This document shows, one piece after another, positions 17,878 through 27,092 of a DNA stretch of 64,000 nucleotides. The position numbers were made by a program, and so were the translations under genes. This DNA is from Bacillota bacterium (GTDB lineage Bacteria > Bacillota > Clostridia > Christensenellales > CAG-138): positions 23,166-87,165 of the forward strand of contig JAEESS010000004.1 of the NCBI GenBank assembly GCA_016286445.1, written 5' to 3'. The notes under the pieces are model-generated. The model was given only the letters and a program-made list of their open reading frames with translations, was not told the origin of the DNA and did not search any database. How positions within the stretch are numbered: the first letter of the stretch is position 1; every line of letters starts with the position of its first letter.

Positions 17878-20012
17878 GCGTTACGCTCCTCCTTCGGCAG
17901 TTTCGGTACTTTGATCTTTGCCATAAAACAGCGGATCCCCTTGAAGAGATGTCCGTTGGTCAGTTCCGCAAAGCCCTGCGCAAAATTGTACGGCATTTGA
18001 TTTCCGGCGCACATCGACAGCGACCGCGGCGAATTGCTGTCCATGATGCGCTTCATAAAGTACGCGCCCTTCACAGCATTGTCGCGCTCCGGTCCCTCGG
18101 GCAGCTTCTGTGCCTGCTTCATTTGCTTCTTGACCACCGACAGCACGGCGTTATAGAGGATGCGGCCCATAAAGCTCTGGTTGAGATCGGTGAAGCGCGA
18201 TTCGACCGTCACCGGGAAGCGCGGCTTCTCCTCCGGAACGACGTATTCGTCGGCGTACGCCGTTTTCGGCTCATCCTCGACTGTGATCGTGACCGTCTTG
18301 CTTTCGCCGGGCTCCAGATAGACCTTCTGAAAGCCTTTGAGCTCGCCGTCAAGAAACAGCTGCGCCACCTCGCCGCCGAAACGGTCGCCGGTGTTGGTGA
18401 TCGTCTGCGTGTACACATTCCCGTTCTTCTCCCATTCGGAATGTGCAAACGTCGTGTAGGAGAGCCCGAAGCCGAACGGGAACCGCACCGGGATATTGTG
18501 CTTGTTGTAATAGCGATAGCCGACCTCGGTCCCCTCGGCGTAGATCTCGTTCAGTCCCTTGCCGAAGGTCTCGTGATTCGGCACGTCCTCGTAGCGCATC
18601 GGCCACGTCTCCGCAAGCTTGCCGGATGGGTTTTTCAAGCCGAACAGCAGATCGTAAACCGCCGTGCCGCCGTTTTGTCCCGGCAGATACATATGCAGGA
18701 TCGCGTCGACCTTATCGCAGAACGGAACCTCAAACGGCGATCCGCCGAACAGCACGACGACGATCCTCTTCCCGCTTTCCGCGAGCGTGTCGATCAATCG
18801 GAGATGCGTCTCCGGCAGCCGCATGTTCTCGCGGTCGCAGCCCTCGGATTCGTATTCGTCCGTCAGTCCTGCAAAGACCAGCACCGTATCGCTCTCCTCA
18901 AGCGCGACACTCTTCACGCCGTGCGCGTCGAACGCGTCCTTCGGCGTCGTGACCTTCGTCGGATGGATCATGGAGCTGCCCGCGCCCTGGTAGCGCATGT
19001 TTTCAAAGAGCTCGCCTGCAATGTGCAGCTTTTCCGTACCGGAAAGCGGCAGCACGCCGTTGTTTTTCAGAAGGACCGCAGAGTCCGCGGCGATCTCGCC
19101 CGCAAGCGCGTGATGCGCGTCCCAGTCCACCGGCGCCGGATCGGCAGGCTTGGCATACCGATCGATCCAGTTGAGAATGTTCCGGCAGGCTTTGTCGAGA
19201 TCCTCCGCAGGGAGCGTTCCGTTCGCGATCCCGTCAAGGATCCATCTCCGGCAGATCGCCGTGTCGCCCGGCATTTCAAGATCCATCCCCGCCGAAAGCC
19301 CTGCGACACGGTCGTGCACCGCGCCCCAGTCGCTCATCACGACGCCCGAAAAGTCCCATTCGTTTCGGAGCACGTCACTGAGCAGCCATTTGTTCTCGGA
19401 GCAGAACGTGCCGTTGACCTGGTTGTACGCGCACATGACCGTCGCGGGATGCGCCTGCTTCACGATGTACTCGAACGGCTTCAGATAGATCTCGCGCATC
19501 GTTTTTTCGGACGCAACGGAATTGCCCATAAAGCGGAAGTTTTCGGAATTGTTCAGCGCAAAATGCTTGACCGAAACGCCGACGCCCTTCGATTGAACGC
19601 CCATCACCTCCGCCGCGCCCATTCTGCCTGCAAGGAGCGGATCCTCGGAAAAATACTCAAAGTTTCTGCCGCAAAGCGGATTGCGCTTGATGTTGACGCC
19701 CGGACCCAAAAGCGTATTGACGCCGTAATACCGGCATTCCCCGGCGATCGCTTCGCCCATTCTGCGCGTGTTCTCGGGGTTCCAGCTTGACGCCGTTGTC
19801 GCCGCGGTCGGAAACGACGTCGCGGGTTCGCTTTCGCTCACGCCGTTGTCGCCGCCCTCCTTCTGGATCCGCAGTCCGTGCGGTCCGTCCGACATACGCA
19901 GCGAGGGAATCTCCAACCGCGGGATCGGATTGGTATACATGAAGTCCGTTCCCGAAACCAGCGCCGCTTTCTCCTCGACTGTCATCCGGCTGATGATGTT
20001 TTCAATGTCCAT
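17874..20012 (-). CDS. GH3 beta-glucosidase-like enzyme, intracellular
   Basis: A 712-residue family 3 glycoside hydrolase. Substrate-site D-G-P-H-G-L-R is near residue 42, K-H-F near 149, and the nucleophile Asp in V-M-S-D-W-G-A at residue 228. The second domain holds [10 protein letters not shown] with the likely acid/base Glu, and a fibronectin-III-like part follows. No signal peptide. First gene of the rhamnose operon, with AAAGGAG before the ATG. With GH78 next door it would remove glucose after rhamnose, as in rutinosides; that pairing is inference. Confidence 0.9.
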   Translation of the reverse strand: MDIENIISRMTVEEKAALVSGTDFMYTNPIPRLEIPSLRMSDGPHGLRIQKEGGDNGVSESEPATSFPTAATTASSWNPENTRRMGEAIAGECRYYGVNTLLGPGVNIKRNPLCGRNFEYFSEDPLLAGRMGAAEVMGVQSKGVGVSVKHFALNNSENFRFMGNSVASEKTMREIYLKPFEYIVKQAHPATVMCAYNQVNGTFCSENKWLLSDVLRNEWDFSGVVMSDWGAVHDRVAGLSAGMDLEMPGDTAICRRWILDGIANGTLPAEDLDKACRNILNWIDRYAKPADPAPVDWDAHHALAGEIAADSAVLLKNNGVLPLSGTEKLHIAGELFENMRYQGAGSSMIHPTKVTTPKDAFDAHGVKSVALEESDTVLVFAGLTDEYESEGCDRENMRLPETHLRLIDTLAESGKRIVVVLFGGSPFEVPFCDKVDAILHMYLPGQNGGTAVYDLLFGLKNPSGKLAETWPMRYEDVPNHETFGKGLNEIYAEGTEVGYRYYNKHNIPVRFPFGFGLSYTTFAHSEWEKNGNVYTQTITNTGDRFGGEVAQLFLDGELKGFQKVYLEPGESKTVTITVEDEPKTAYADEYVVPEEKPRFPVTVESRFTDLNQSFMGRILYNAVLSVVKKQMKQAQKLPEGPERDNAVKGAYFMKRIMDSNSPRSLSMCAGNQMPYNFAQGFAELTNGHLFKGIRCFMAKIKVPKLPKEERNA

Positions 20013-20064
20013 AAAGCGCTCCTTTTGCCTTGATGATGTTATTATAGTACGTTCTTGTCAATTT

Positions 20065-20103
20065 GTATTGCATTATTGTAATGTATTGCGTATAATTGTA
20101 ATG
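20065..20103. promoter_or_regulatory. araC promoter and candidate AraC-type operator
   Basis: Plus strand: TTGCAT (20068-20073), 17-base spacer, TATAAT (20091-20096). Two direct copies of ATTGTAATG start at 20075 and 20095, exactly 20 bases (two helical turns) apart, and CATTA-TTG-TAATG (20071-20083) is a palindrome. Toward the GH3 operon a TATAAT (20041-20046, minus) has only a weak -35, as expected if it needs an activator. Confidence 0.65.
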
Positions 20104-20120
20104 GATCGGAGGAAAAGCAC

Positions 20121-21308
20121 ATGCTTGATCTCAAGTACATCACACAATCCATGAGCGCGCTGTCCGGCGTTCCGGTGCGGCTCTTTGAAAACGGCGTTCA
20201 GACGTTCGCCTGCTTTCCCGCAAAGCTTCCGAAGGATCCGTTTACCCTGTACCGAAACGAGGTATTTTCGATCACCGCGCATGTCGGCTATTATGTCACG
20301 CCGCTGTTTCATTGTTACGGGATCGTCAATCTGAAAAACGCGTCGATCGTGATCGGCCCGACCTCGCAGATCATGGCAAACGAACAAAGCCTCCGGGAGC
20401 TGGCTTTCCGGCTTGACGCGGCAAAGGAGGACGTGCCCGCATTCATCGCGGGCATGAACGGGATCATGCGGCTTCCGGTGGAAACGCTTCTGCAGATGCT
20501 CTGTACGATGAATCATTTTCTGAATGGCGGCGAAACGCTCGCCATTTCCGACGTCGCGATTTACGGCGATGAGCAGCAGACGATCAAGACAAGACTGGAA
20601 AAACAGCGAACGGCACGCGTCTATGAGGAAGCGCCGCCTCCGCGCGAAACGCACAACGCGCTTGCAATCGAGGAAGCGCTGATGGAGATCGTGCGCAGAG
20701 GAGACACCGCGGCGCTGAAGCAATGGATGGCGTCGGCGCCTGCCGTGCGCGGCGGCACGATCGCGCCGGATCAGCTGCGGCAGCTCAAGAATACGTTCAT
20801 CGTGTCCGTGACGCTGGCGTCGCGCGCCGCGATCCGCGGCGGCATGCGCGAGGAGGACGCGTTCACGCTGTCCGACGGGTATATCCGGCACATTGAGCTT
20901 TTGTCGGATCAAAGCAAGATCCTGAATCTGCAATACCACATGATCCTCGAATTTACCGAACAGGTGGAAAAGCTGCATTTGGGGCATCACCCCACCAAGC
21001 TCGCGACGGACGTTGCGAACTATGTGCGTCATCATCTGTCCGAACCGATCAGTACGGAAAAAATGGCGAGCAAGTTTTATCTGAGCCGCCCGTATCTTTC
21101 CGCGAAGTTCAGGCAGGAGACCGGCGAGACCCTGACCGATTTCATCCTTCGCGAAAAAACGGAGGAAGCCAAACGCCTCCTCCGCTATTCCGACAAGAGC
21201 GCTTCCGCGATCGGGTCCTATCTCGGCTTCTCCTCCCACGGGCATTTCATTCGAGTCTTTAAAAAGTACGCCGGCATAACGCCGAATGAATACAGAACAC
21301 TTCCGTAA
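20121..21308 (+). CDS. AraC-family regulator of the rhamnose operon
   Basis: A 395-residue protein. The C-terminal 100 residues form the double-HTH AraC domain (P-I-S-T-E-K-M-A-S-K-F-Y-L-S-R-P-Y-L-S-A-K-F-R, then G-F-S-S-H-G-H-F-I-R-V-F-K-K-Y-A-G-I-T-P-N-E-Y-R). The N-terminal 280 residues are not a cupin I recognise and resemble the large sensory parts of Firmicutes AraC proteins. GGAGG precedes the ATG. Divergent from the GH3-led operon with repeat-bearing promoter DNA, so it is probably its activator. Confidence 0.88.
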   Translation: MLDLKYITQSMSALSGVPVRLFENGVQTFACFPAKLPKDPFTLYRNEVFSITAHVGYYVTPLFHCYGIVNLKNASIVIGPTSQIMANEQSLRELAFRLDAAKEDVPAFIAGMNGIMRLPVETLLQMLCTMNHFLNGGETLAISDVAIYGDEQQTIKTRLEKQRTARVYEEAPPPRETHNALAIEEALMEIVRRGDTAALKQWMASAPAVRGGTIAPDQLRQLKNTFIVSVTLASRAAIRGGMREEDAFTLSDGYIRHIELLSDQSKILNLQYHMILEFTEQVEKLHLGHHPTKLATDVANYVRHHLSEPISTEKMASKFYLSRPYLSAKFRQETGETLTDFILREKTEEAKRLLRYSDKSASAIGSYLGFSSHGHFIRVFKKYAGITPNEYRTLP

Positions 21309-21320
21309 CGTCTGACAGAA

Positions 21321-21356
21321 AAACAGAGACCGGCGCAGTGCCGGTCTCTGTTTCGT
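21321..21356. terminator. Two-way terminator between araC and the M30 gene
   Basis: A 14-bp perfect stem, AAACAGAGACCGGC with its complement, and a GCAGT loop. T-rich on the plus side and AAA/TTT-flanked on the other, it serves both convergent genes. Confidence 0.85.
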
Positions 21357-21364
21357 TCGTACTG

Positions 21365-24300
21365 TCAGTTGATTACCGTGGTGTAGGTCGTGGTTTCGGT
21401 CACGTTCCCCAGCTTCCAGAAGCAGATGTCCGGATTCGCCGAGCGGGCGATCGCGAAATAATTCTTCGCGGTGCTGAAGCCGAGGTGCGACAGCTTCGTG
21501 CTCGCCGCGTTCGTGGCGTCCACGGCACCGTCGGCGATCGCAAACGTCCAGCGGTCATAGCTTGCCGTATCGGTCTTGTAGCTGTAGAGGTAGCCGCCGC
21601 GGCTTGCAAGGTACGTTCCGGTCGTGGCGTTCTTTATCGTGAACTTGCCGTCTGCCGCCGCGATCGTGAAGATGTAGTCGTTCGCCACGTTCGCCAGCGT
21701 CTCGCCGTTCAGCGTCATGCCGGTCGTATTGAATGCGGCGCAGCCGCCCGCCGTTGCGGTCTCGAGCTTCTTGGTGCCGGCAACGCCCTTCAGCACCTTC
21801 ATCGCATTGGTCTTGCCGAACGTGATGACGTAGCTGCCCGCCCAGTCGGACGGCGCTTCGGTCACCAGCTCAAAGGCTGCCGCAGAGGTATCGGTGTGCG
21901 AGAACAGCGCCTTCAGCGTGACGTCCGCAGTCGCGGAGTAGCTGCCGGTCAGAACCTCAGGCAGCGTTGCGACATTCACAACGTCCTCCGTGACCCAGCC
22001 GAGGAAGGTGTATCCTGCCGGCGCGGTGACGGTCGGGAGCGTGATGGACGCGCCTGCCTGACAGTTCATGGCAGCGGGCGCGGTGACGCCTGCGGGCACG
22101 GAGAAGGTCACCGTGTAGCCCAAAGCGTCGGTGTAGCTGTCGACGAAGCTGTAACCGCAGACGGTGCAGGTATGCGTCGTGTAGCCCTGTTCGGTCTGCG
22201 TCGGCGCAGTCACGACGTCGTTATAGGTGCAGTTTTCGGTGACGATGTCGCCGCACTCCGAGCAGGTGTGGCTGTGCGTGCCGTCGTTGTTCGAGGTCCA
22301 ATCGCCGTAGGTGTGCGTATGCGGTGCGACCGGGTTGGTGGTGTAGTAGGTCAGGTTGCCGCCGTTCTCTCTCCAGAAGCGGACGTTCTTTGCGGCAGAC
22401 GCGCCGCTTGATGTGCTGCCGGACCAGAAGTACCCGCTGCCGGAGCTGAAGCCGAGGAGCGGATAGCTGCCGTTGTTGGCGTGAGTCGCGCTGCTGGCGT
22501 TGTCCAGCGTGCCGGGCGTCCAGTCGCAGTTGCCGGACGTATAGCTCGTGTAACCCGCCAGATACGAGGAGGAGTCCTCGCCTACGTACGCGTTTGTCGA
22601 CGCGCTCTGGATGGAATAGTAACTGCCGTGCTTCGCAAGCTTGAAGATGTAGCTGTTCGCGACGTTTGTAAGGACAGAGCCCGAAAGCGAAACGCCTGCG
22701 TTCGCATAGGTGGTTGCGTTGGCGGCGCTTTCGATCTGCGCGCCGTTGGAGCTCGGCGTGACGCCCGTCATCACATACATGCCCGTATCGGTGCCGTAGG
22801 TGATGACGTAGTTGCCGGTCCAGTCGGTCGGCGCATTGGAAACCAGCTCATAGCCGACGTCTCCTGCGCCCTCTTCCACGCGGGTATAGAGCGCGTACAG
22901 CGTCGTGTTTGCAGTAACGGTGTAGCTTGCACCGGGTGTAAGGAAACCGGGCTTCAGCGTCGTTTCGTTCGGAACCTCCGTGTCCGTCCAGCCGGAGAAC
23001 GTCCAGCCCTCCGCGTTGACGCTGACGGAGCTCGGCAGCGTGATCGCGTCGCCGTCAAAGGCGGTCTGGCTGCCTTCGTTGCTGCCGGCAGCGACGAAGC
23101 TCACGGTATAGCTGGGCTTTGCCGCAAAGATGACGCGGATCATGCAGTCGCTCGAAGGCGTGACGGTGATGATATTTCCGCTGACCGTCGCGGTCGCGGT
23201 GCCGCTTATGACCTCATAGCCGGAGACGTAGTAGCCGGTTGCGGGCGTTGCGGTGATCTTGATGCCGTCAACGGAGACCGTGCCCCACGCCTCGTTGTTC
23301 GAGACCGCGGTGACCGTATACGGAGAAGCGAGCTTGATGCCGATATACTTCAGGTTGGAGCTTGCGCCGGACGGCGGATTGTAGACGCCGTTCACCGGCT
23401 TGACCGTGATCGCGCCGCCGCCCTTGATGGAGCAGGACGTACCGGTAAAGATGACCGGTCCCAGAAGGCTCCACGGATTTTCGACGTTGTTGTACTGGGT
23501 CGGATCGTAGCCGTCCTGCACCTTAAAGCCGTAGATGCCGTTATACTGGTTCTGCGCGGCGTTGGCGGTCACCGCGACGCGGAAATCACGGACCAGATCC
23601 GCGCAGTTCACGCCGGTCGCGCTGGTGATGGCGGACGTTTCGCTGCTGCTGTATTTGTTCGAGATCTGCTTATAGATCGTGTTGCCGAAGCGGGTAAAGA
23701 GGTACTGGGCAAAGAAGGAGACCTGCGAGTACAGCGCAAGGATCGCGTTGTTGTCAAGATTGTTGTCCCAGTTGTACATCGAAAAGCCCGTGTGGAGGCT
23801 GTTCGCGGAATCATACATGAACTCTTTCGGCGGATTCAGCCAGTCGTTGTTGTCGGAATAGTAATATTCCTCCCAGGACTGGATGCGGCCCACGACCGAG
23901 CTTCCGGGATAACAGATCTCTTCCGCCGCGGCGGAGAAGCACTCGTTGAGCCAGGTGCTCATGCTGCTGGTGTTGGAATAGTTGATCAGATGCTGATACT
24001 CATGGACCATGGTGTTGTAAGTATCGTCCATCCGCTTGTATTCGGTACCGGCGGAATTCTTGTAGTAGACGCCCGGGTAGGTGTCGATGTTCAAAATTGG
24101 GAGACCGTTGTTGGTGATATCCACCTGATAGAAGAAGCCGGCAACATAGCCCTGACCGGGCTGCCATCCGTCGTTGATGTTGTAATACAGCATGTGCAGC
24201 TTGCCGTCGCCGGAGGAGCCGTTGGTGTGGTTCCCGAAGGAGGATTGCATCAGATCGAACTTGGAGTCGAACTCGTCCGCAGCCAACTTGGCATAGGTGG

Positions 24301-24853
24301 AGTCGATCTCATCCAAAGGATAGGTGTTGTTGGAGGAAGAGACCGGCGTCCAGATGTAGCAGTGCTGGCCGACATAAAGGCATTCAAACGACACGCTGGA
24401 GCTGCCGGTCGGAGAATACTGCTGGAGGATCTTGAAGGTTTTGGTTTCGCCGACGCTGTAGGACGCCTTGACCGGGTCCTGCGGCGTGACCGACTGTACT
24501 TCGGACTGCGCCTGCGTCTTCAATGCGGAGTCGATGTCGATCTTGTACATTGGCTTTTCCGGATTCATCACGCTCTGGATCGGGAACGTGCTGGCGTTCG
24601 CCTCGATGGTTGTCTCGATGAGCCCGGTCATCGTGCCGGTGGAGTAGGAAGTCGAAGAGGACGTCGCAGGATTGTAGATGACGACGTAGTCGCCCTCGTA
24701 ACCGCCGGTCGCGTCGGTGTCGATGATGATGCTGTTCTGGATGCCGCGGACGTTTGCGGGTTCCCGATCGTTCTTATCCGCGAACGCCGGGAGCGCCGGG
24801 AGTGCAAGAAGCAGAACGAGCAGCAGGGATAGAATCGATTTGAGTGCTTTCAT
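21365..24853 (-). CDS. Secreted M30-like (hyicolysin) metalloprotease with repeated C-terminal modules
   Basis: A 1162-residue exported protein. The signal peptide is residues 1-25 (ending A-F-A-D). The zinc site H-E-Y-Q-H is at 284-288, followed by T-W-L-N-E with Glu304 as likely third ligand, a spacing like family M30. After residue 570 comes an InlB/Listeria-Bacteroides-type repeat. Two copies of a roughly 150-residue module follow, beginning Y-E-L-V-S-N-A-P-T-D-W and F-E-L-V-T-E-A-P-S-D-W and separated by a Cys-rich stretch (H-T-C-S-E-C-G, H-T-C-T-V-C-G) and another beta repeat. No sorting signal or membrane anchor at the C-terminus. Single gene. Confidence 0.8.
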   Translation of the reverse strand: MKALKSILSLLLVLLLALPALPAFADKNDREPANVRGIQNSIIIDTDATGGYEGDYVVIYNPATSSSTSYSTGTMTGLIETTIEANASTFPIQSVMNPEKPMYKIDIDSALKTQAQSEVQSVTPQDPVKASYSVGETKTFKILQQYSPTGSSSVSFECLYVGQHCYIWTPVSSSNNTYPLDEIDSTYAKLAADEFDSKFDLMQSSFGNHTNGSSGDGKLHMLYYNINDGWQPGQGYVAGFFYQVDITNNGLPILNIDTYPGVYYKNSAGTEYKRMDDTYNTMVHEYQHLINYSNTSSMSTWLNECFSAAAEEICYPGSSVVGRIQSWEEYYYSDNNDWLNPPKEFMYDSANSLHTGFSMYNWDNNLDNNAILALYSQVSFFAQYLFTRFGNTIYKQISNKYSSSETSAITSATGVNCADLVRDFRVAVTANAAQNQYNGIYGFKVQDGYDPTQYNNVENPWSLLGPVIFTGTSCSIKGGGAITVKPVNGVYNPPSGASSNLKYIGIKLASPYTVTAVSNNEAWGTVSVDGIKITATPATGYYVSGYEVISGTATATVSGNIITVTPSSDCMIRVIFAAKPSYTVSFVAAGSNEGSQTAFDGDAITLPSSVSVNAEGWTFSGWTDTEVPNETTLKPGFLTPGASYTVTANTTLYALYTRVEEGAGDVGYELVSNAPTDWTGNYVITYGTDTGMYVMTGVTPSSNGAQIESAANATTYANAGVSLSGSVLTNVANSYIFKLAKHGSYYSIQSASTNAYVGEDSSSYLAGYTSYTSGNCDWTPGTLDNASSATHANNGSYPLLGFSSGSGYFWSGSTSSGASAAKNVRFWRENGGNLTYYTTNPVAPHTHTYGDWTSNNDGTHSHTCSECGDIVTENCTYNDVVTAPTQTEQGYTTHTCTVCGYSFVDSYTDALGYTVTFSVPAGVTAPAAMNCQAGASITLPTVTAPAGYTFLGWVTEDVVNVATLPEVLTGSYSATADVTLKALFSHTDTSAAAFELVTEAPSDWAGSYVITFGKTNAMKVLKGVAGTKKLETATAGGCAAFNTTGMTLNGETLANVANDYIFTIAAADGKFTIKNATTGTYLASRGGYLYSYKTDTASYDRWTFAIADGAVDATNAASTKLSHLGFSTAKNYFAIARSANPDICFWKLGNVTETTTYTTVIN

Positions 24854-24920
24854 GAAGGTCTCCTTTCCATGTTTCCGGAAATCTGTTCCATAGCCGACCG
24901 TTATCCGATCAACCTTTCAT

Positions 24921-24949
24921 ATTTTATCATAGGATTCCTCCGATGTCCA
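24921..24949 (-). promoter_or_regulatory. Promoter of the M30 protease gene
   Basis: Minus strand TGGACA (24944-24949), 17-base spacer, TAAAAT (24921-24926) preceded by TGA, an extended -10. The 24950-25050 remainder of the gap shows no gene. Confidence 0.75.
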
Positions 24950-25051
24950 TATGAAACGACAAATTTGTTCAGTGAAAAAGTATTATTTTGAGCAGGCTAA
25001 CCGATCTCGCCGCGCTCCCCGATCCCTTCGCCGACACATTCGATCTGCACG

Positions 25052-25085
25052 CAAAACGGCGCCCGGATCGGATCCGTGGCGCCGT
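25052..25085 (-). terminator. Terminator of the PAP2 gene
   Basis: A 30-base hairpin with outer arms ACGGCGCC/GGCGCCGT and inner CGGATC/GATCCG. On the minus strand it is followed by TTTT. Confidence 0.75.
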
Positions 25086-25114
25086 CGTGAATATCTTTGT
25101 ATTATACGAACGGT

Positions 25115-26098
25115 TTACGCTTTTTTCGTCTTCCGTTCAAAGAGTCTGCCGGTCAGCTTGAAGAGCATGGGATAGACCCCGATCACGACAAAGATGACCA
25201 CGGCATAGCGCAGCAGGCGGAACAGCTGCGGAATGATGTCGTTCGCTTCCGCAAGCTTCGCCATAAAGGGCAGTCCCAGCACAGCGTTGAACACGAGCTT
25301 CAGCCCGGTTTCCAGACCGAAGTACAGAAGCCCGCCGCCGATCGTGCGCAGGATGCAGCGGAGGATGTTGGAGGTGTTCTCGAATTTCACGAATTTCTCT
25401 TCAAACGGCTCGGCAAGGACAAAGCCCAAAAGCATGCCGAACGAGCTGAAAAAGTCGTTGCTCTTGCAGTAGAAGAAGCCGGGCAGGGAGGACAGCAGCA
25501 GAATGCCGTAGAACACCCAGCGGTTTTTGATCGTCCGTTTGAGCCACGGGACCAGCGTGATGACGATGATGCCCAAGATCCAGCCGCCGAGCACGTCCGT
25601 CGGATAATGCACGCCGACGAACACGCGCGAAAAGCCGACGAGGATCGGCAGTAGAACGGCAAGCGCCCAAAGGAGCTTCCGTTTCTTCTCGTGTATCGCC
25701 AATGATCCGTAAGCCGTTACGGCGTTGGAAGAGTGCCCGCTCGGGAACGAGTATCCCTGCGCGGCGACGTCCATGGCGTCCGCACTTCCGTCTACAAGCC
25801 GAAGCGGCTTGATGGTATCGGTCACCATGTACGGCCGCAAACGCAGAACGACGTTTTTGATCATCGGATTCCAGACGTTGACCATCAGCACATTGAGACC
25901 GACGTATTTGCCGAACTCCTTGTTGAGTCCCCAATAGAGAAAGCCCATGATCGCCACGAGCAGAAGCTGCTCGCCGAACGCGGACAGATTAGAAAGCAGC
26001 CAGAACAGAAATCCGCTGTTGCCGATATGGGACTGCAGCCATTCCATCAGCTGCACTTCCCAGCCAAAGCCGAAAGCGTTGCCGACCGTTAATTCCAT
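25115..26098 (-). CDS. PAP2-family membrane phosphatase
   Basis: A 327-residue polytopic protein with the three phosphatase motifs in order: K-N-V-V-L-R-L-R-P near residue 82, P-S-G-H near 120, and S-R-V-F-V-G-V-H-Y-P-T-D near 157. Further membrane segments continue to the C-terminus, making it longer than undecaprenyl-pyrophosphate phosphatases of about 200-250 residues. The start is the ATG at 26098 with GGGAGG seven bases upstream; a TTG at 26104 is less likely. Substrate is probably a lipid or isoprenyl phosphate. Confidence 0.88.
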   Translation of the reverse strand: MELTVGNAFGFGWEVQLMEWLQSHIGNSGFLFWLLSNLSAFGEQLLLVAIMGFLYWGLNKEFGKYVGLNVLMVNVWNPMIKNVVLRLRPYMVTDTIKPLRLVDGSADAMDVAAQGYSFPSGHSSNAVTAYGSLAIHEKKRKLLWALAVLLPILVGFSRVFVGVHYPTDVLGGWILGIIVITLVPWLKRTIKNRWVFYGILLLSSLPGFFYCKSNDFFSSFGMLLGFVLAEPFEEKFVKFENTSNILRCILRTIGGGLLYFGLETGLKLVFNAVLGLPFMAKLAEANDIIPQLFRLLRYAVVIFVVIGVYPMLFKLTGRLFERKTKKA

Positions 26099-26130
26099 AT
26101 ACAAACCTCCCTGTTTATATCCTGTTGCAG

Positions 26131-26159
26131 ATTATACCGTTTTTCGATCCGATTTGCAA
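26131..26159 (-). promoter_or_regulatory. Promoter of the PAP2 gene
   Basis: Minus strand TTGCAA (26154-26159), 17-base spacer, TATAAT (26131-26136). Confidence 0.8.
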
Positions 26160-26192
26160 GAAATGTCTGACGAAAAGATCCTGCCAAAACCG

Positions 26193-26221
26193 TTGAATCG
26201 GGAGCCGATTCGTAGTATGAT
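26193..26221 (+). promoter_or_regulatory. Promoter of the PHP phosphatase gene
   Basis: TTGAAT (26193-26198), 17-base spacer, TATGAT (26216-26221), 31 bases before the ATG at 26253. Confidence 0.7.
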
Positions 26222-26252
26222 ACAGAAAAGACCGGTTTTTTCGGAGAAAACA

Positions 26253-27026
26253 ATGCTTGCAAATTACCATACGCACACCGCGCGCTGCGGTCACGCCGTC
26301 GGAACGGACCGCGCTTATGTGGAAACCGCGATCGCGTGCGGGCTTCATACGCTCGGATTCTCGGATCATGTGCCCATGCCTTTTTCGGACGGTCACGAAT
26401 CGCGCTTTCGCGTTCCGCTGCGACTGCTTGACGATTATGTCATGAGCGTGCTTTCGCTGAAGCGGGAATACGCAAACGAGATCGAGATCCGGCTCGGGTT
26501 CGAGGCGGAATATTACCCGGACCTCTTCCCCGCCATGCTCGACCTGCTGAAGCCGTATCCGGTGGACTATCTGCTGCTTGCGCAGCACTTCGTCGACAGC
26601 AGCGAACGCGTCTACAACACCAATCCGCAGGCCGATGAAACGTCCCTTGTGTGGTACGTTGACCGCTGTCTTGCGGGCATGCGGACCGGCGCGTTCTCCT
26701 GCCTTGCGCATCCGGATCTGTTTCACTTCACCGGCAAACCCGCCGTCTACCGTCGCGAGATGACGCGTCTGTGCGCCGGCGCAAAGGAGCTCGGCATTCC
26801 GCTGGAGATCAACCTTTTGGGTCTGCGCGAGCATAAAAACTATCCCTGCGCGGCGTTCTGGAAGATCGCGGGCGCGCTGCAGTGCCTGACGGTCCTCGGC
26901 TGCGACGCGCATACGCCGGAGAATCTTGCCGATCCGAAGAACCTCAGAAAAGCCGAGGCGTTCGCAAAGCGGTACGGCATCGTTCCGCTTCCGGACATTT
27001 CTTTGCGGAATCCCTTCCGCGCATAA
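26253..27026 (+). CDS. PHP-domain histidinol-phosphatase-like enzyme
   Basis: A 257-residue PHP protein: N-terminal N-Y-H-T-H-T-A-R-C-G-H, F-S-D-H-V-P near residue 40, G-F-E-A-E-Y-Y near 82, A-Q-H-F near 110, and A-H-P-D-L and G-C-D-A-H in the second half give the expected metal ligands. The ATG at 26253 follows GGAG; the same frame is open far upstream, through the promoter and opposite PAP2. Length and motifs fit HisJ (histidinol-phosphatase), but other his genes are not near, so another phosphoester is possible. Confidence 0.82.
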   Translation: MLANYHTHTARCGHAVGTDRAYVETAIACGLHTLGFSDHVPMPFSDGHESRFRVPLRLLDDYVMSVLSLKREYANEIEIRLGFEAEYYPDLFPAMLDLLKPYPVDYLLLAQHFVDSSERVYNTNPQADETSLVWYVDRCLAGMRTGAFSCLAHPDLFHFTGKPAVYRREMTRLCAGAKELGIPLEINLLGLREHKNYPCAAFWKIAGALQCLTVLGCDAHTPENLADPKNLRKAEAFAKRYGIVPLPDISLRNPFRA

Positions 27027-27092
27027 GCGTATTCTACTTGCAAACCGTGCCGTTTTCGGAAACATAAATCAGAAACACCAAGGAGGTCTCCC

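Noticed and set aside
22481..24832. Plus-strand open frame of about 783 codons opposite the M30 protease
   Set aside because: Shadow of the protease; the minus frame has signal peptide, zinc site and repeats.
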